Assembly (NCBI GenBank): GCA_023417975.1
Contig: JAEZDX010000567.1
Coordinates: 1 to 6,053 of the forward strand
Source: Bacillota bacterium
GTDB taxonomy: Bacteria > Bacillota > Clostridia > Clostridiales > Clostridiaceae
Length of the DNA: 6,053 nucleotides
Reading direction: 5' to 3'
Shown here: piece after piece, positions 4,832 to 6,053 of the stretch
Position numbering within the stretch: position 1 is the first letter of the stretch
Layout: each line of letters starts with the position of its first letter
Translations under genes and position numbers: made by a program
The notes under the pieces: model-generated
Database searches by the model: none
What the model was told of the DNA's origin: nothing
What the model saw: only the letters and a program-made list of their open reading frames with translations

Positions 4832-6053
4832 TTGAAAACCTTACTTATATTTCCTCCCCATTGGAGTGTTTCACATCCATACTTAAGTTTAGCTTGTCTT
4901 TCAGCATATTTAAATGAACGTAATATAGAAACAGATATAATTGATTTAAATGCAAAATGTATGAATAAAGTGCTATCAAAAGAATTTATGGAGAAATGTA
5001 TTTATAGAATTGAACTGAATGAAAATATTATAGCCTCATTGCTTGGCGATAAATACGAACAACTGTTATTAATGGGCAAGAGTGTAATAAATAATATAGA
5101 GAATGCCGTTGAAATTATGAAGAGAGAAAAAAATTTCTTTAATATAGAGGATTATGTTTATGCTAAAAAAGTAATTAGATACGCTTGTTATATAGTTTCC
5201 CAGGCATATTACCCTTTAGAATATAAAGTCGGTAGTTTGAAATATAAGGAAGATTTATGCTTGGACAATATAAAAGAATTTCTAGTAGATGAGAAAAGTA
5301 ATTTATACTTGGACTTGTTTCCACAGCTTATTTCTGAAGAAAAAATATCTCAATATAATCATATAGCAATTTCGTTAATAGGATTTCAACAAGTGTTGCC
5401 GGTGTTTACTTTGTGTAAATTTATAAAAGCTATTAATCCATCTATTAAAATTACAATAGGTGGTTCAGTATTTTCAAAATTATTTGATGGACTTACAGAT
5501 GAAGAGTTTAAAGTCCTTTTTGAATTATTTGATTATATTATTACCTTTGAAGGGGAAGAGCATCTTTATAAATTAATTTTGGCAATCGATAATAAATGCA
5601 ATTTACAGGATGTATGTAATTTAATTTACTACAACAAACATGAAGAAAAAGTTGTAATTAATAAGATTAATAAGCTTAAGCTTGATATTAATAAATTACC
5701 TGCACCTGATTTTTCTAAGTATAATATGAAAGATTATTTAATTCCGAAAATTGTTTTACCATATTATTTATCCAGAAGCTGCTATTGGGGAAAATGTTCT
5801 TTTTGTGATCATGATTATGGATATGATGGAAACTTTAGGTGCAAGAAAATGGATAAGATTATCGAAGATATTAAAATATATAAGGATAAGTATAATGCAG
5901 ATATATTACATCTAGTGGACGAAGCAATACATCCAAAGACTCTGGAAAAGTTTTGTGATGAATTATTAGACAAGCAGATAGATATTAGTTGGTTTTGCTA
6001 CATTAGGGCCAGCAAAGAATTCAGTACTGTTTTATGTAATAAAATGAAATCGG
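4832..6053 (+). CDS. B12-type radical SAM enzyme 2 (3' end beyond window)
   Basis: The frame is open for 407 codons to the window edge with no stop. The product is a cytosolic radical SAM enzyme with an N-terminal cobalamin-binding-like domain. It opens KTLLIFPPHWSVSHPYLSLA, as many B12-type family members do. The B12-domain elements are better kept than in enzyme 1: IGFQQ at 183-187, IGGSVFSKL with the Gly-Gly turn at 210-211, and FEGEEHL near 239. The ligand motif DxHxxG is absent. The cluster motif is CYWGKCSFC with cysteines 317, 322 and 325 (CX4CX2C), followed by DEAIHP at 363-368. The missing part should hold the GFPGE-type SAM contact and the C-terminal region, about 150-200 residues. 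The two enzymes align around CYW..C.FC and DEA(I/V)HPK but are otherwise far apart. Its likely substrate is A3, 229 bases upstream. The start is TTG 4832; ATG 4823 is the alternative. Confidence 0.87.
   Translation, partial: MKTLLIFPPHWSVSHPYLSLACLSAYLNERNIETDIIDLNAKCMNKVLSKEFMEKCIYRIELNENIIASLLGDKYEQLLLMGKSVINNIENAVEIMKREKNFFNIEDYVYAKKVIRYACYIVSQAYYPLEYKVGSLKYKEDLCLDNIKEFLVDEKSNLYLDLFPQLISEEKISQYNHIAISLIGFQQVLPVFTLCKFIKAINPSIKITIGGSVFSKLFDGLTDEEFKVLFELFDYIITFEGEEHLYKLILAIDNKCNLQDVCNLIYYNKHEEKVVINKINKLKLDINKLPAPDFSKYNMKDYLIPKIVLPYYLSRSCYWGKCSFCDHDYGYDGNFRCKKMDKIIEDIKIYKDKYNADILHLVDEAIHPKTLEKFCDELLDKQIDISWFCYIRASKEFSTVLCNKMKS

Noticed and set aside
1..6053. tRNA or rRNA genes, CRISPR arrays, insertion sequences
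   Set aside because: No cloverleaf-like sequence, regularly spaced repeats, transposase or terminal inverted repeats were seen on either strand.

Overview
The window is AT-rich (roughly 70 percent A+T by eye). It has strong GGAGG-type ribosome binding sites, two TTG starts and short intergenic spaces, all of which fit a low-GC Gram-positive bacterium, most likely a member of the Clostridia. No 16S, tRNA or other taxonomic marker is present, so nothing finer can be claimed. All confident genes lie on the + strand.

The region reads as a biosynthetic cluster for a ribosomally made, post-translationally modified peptide (RiPP). From left to right it holds: the last 10 codons of a gene that probably encodes an M16 peptidase (1-35); a winged-helix regulator (52-612); two tiny acidic peptides, A1 (637-816) and A2 (894-1043), which are candidate precursors; a strong 12-bp hairpin (1078-1109); a B12-type radical SAM enzyme (1178-2851); a complete M16B zinc peptidase with an intact active site (2949-4211); a decayed stretch that looks like a broken copy of the regulator (4214-4353); an inverted repeat and a -10 box (4366-4412); a third small peptide, A3 (4441-4602), followed by a 12-bp stem-loop (4617-4652); and a second, distantly related B12-type radical SAM enzyme that runs off the end (4832-6053).

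The striking point is that the order M16 peptidase, HTH regulator, small peptide(s), radical SAM enzyme occurs twice. In the second copy the regulator is reduced to a remnant. The three peptides are different in sequence but all carry an EE(S/A)N motif followed by a short tail rich in Ile, Thr and Phe. They have only one or two Cys each, so they do not look like sactipeptide or ranthipeptide precursors.

Inferred working model: each radical SAM enzyme modifies the tail of the peptide encoded just upstream, an M16 peptidase removes the acidic leader, and the surviving HTH protein controls expression. No known RiPP family was recognised from the peptide sequences. No transporter or immunity gene lies inside the window. 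Family assignments for the enzymes rest on visible motifs. The precursor role of the peptides is inference from size, composition, context and shared motif.
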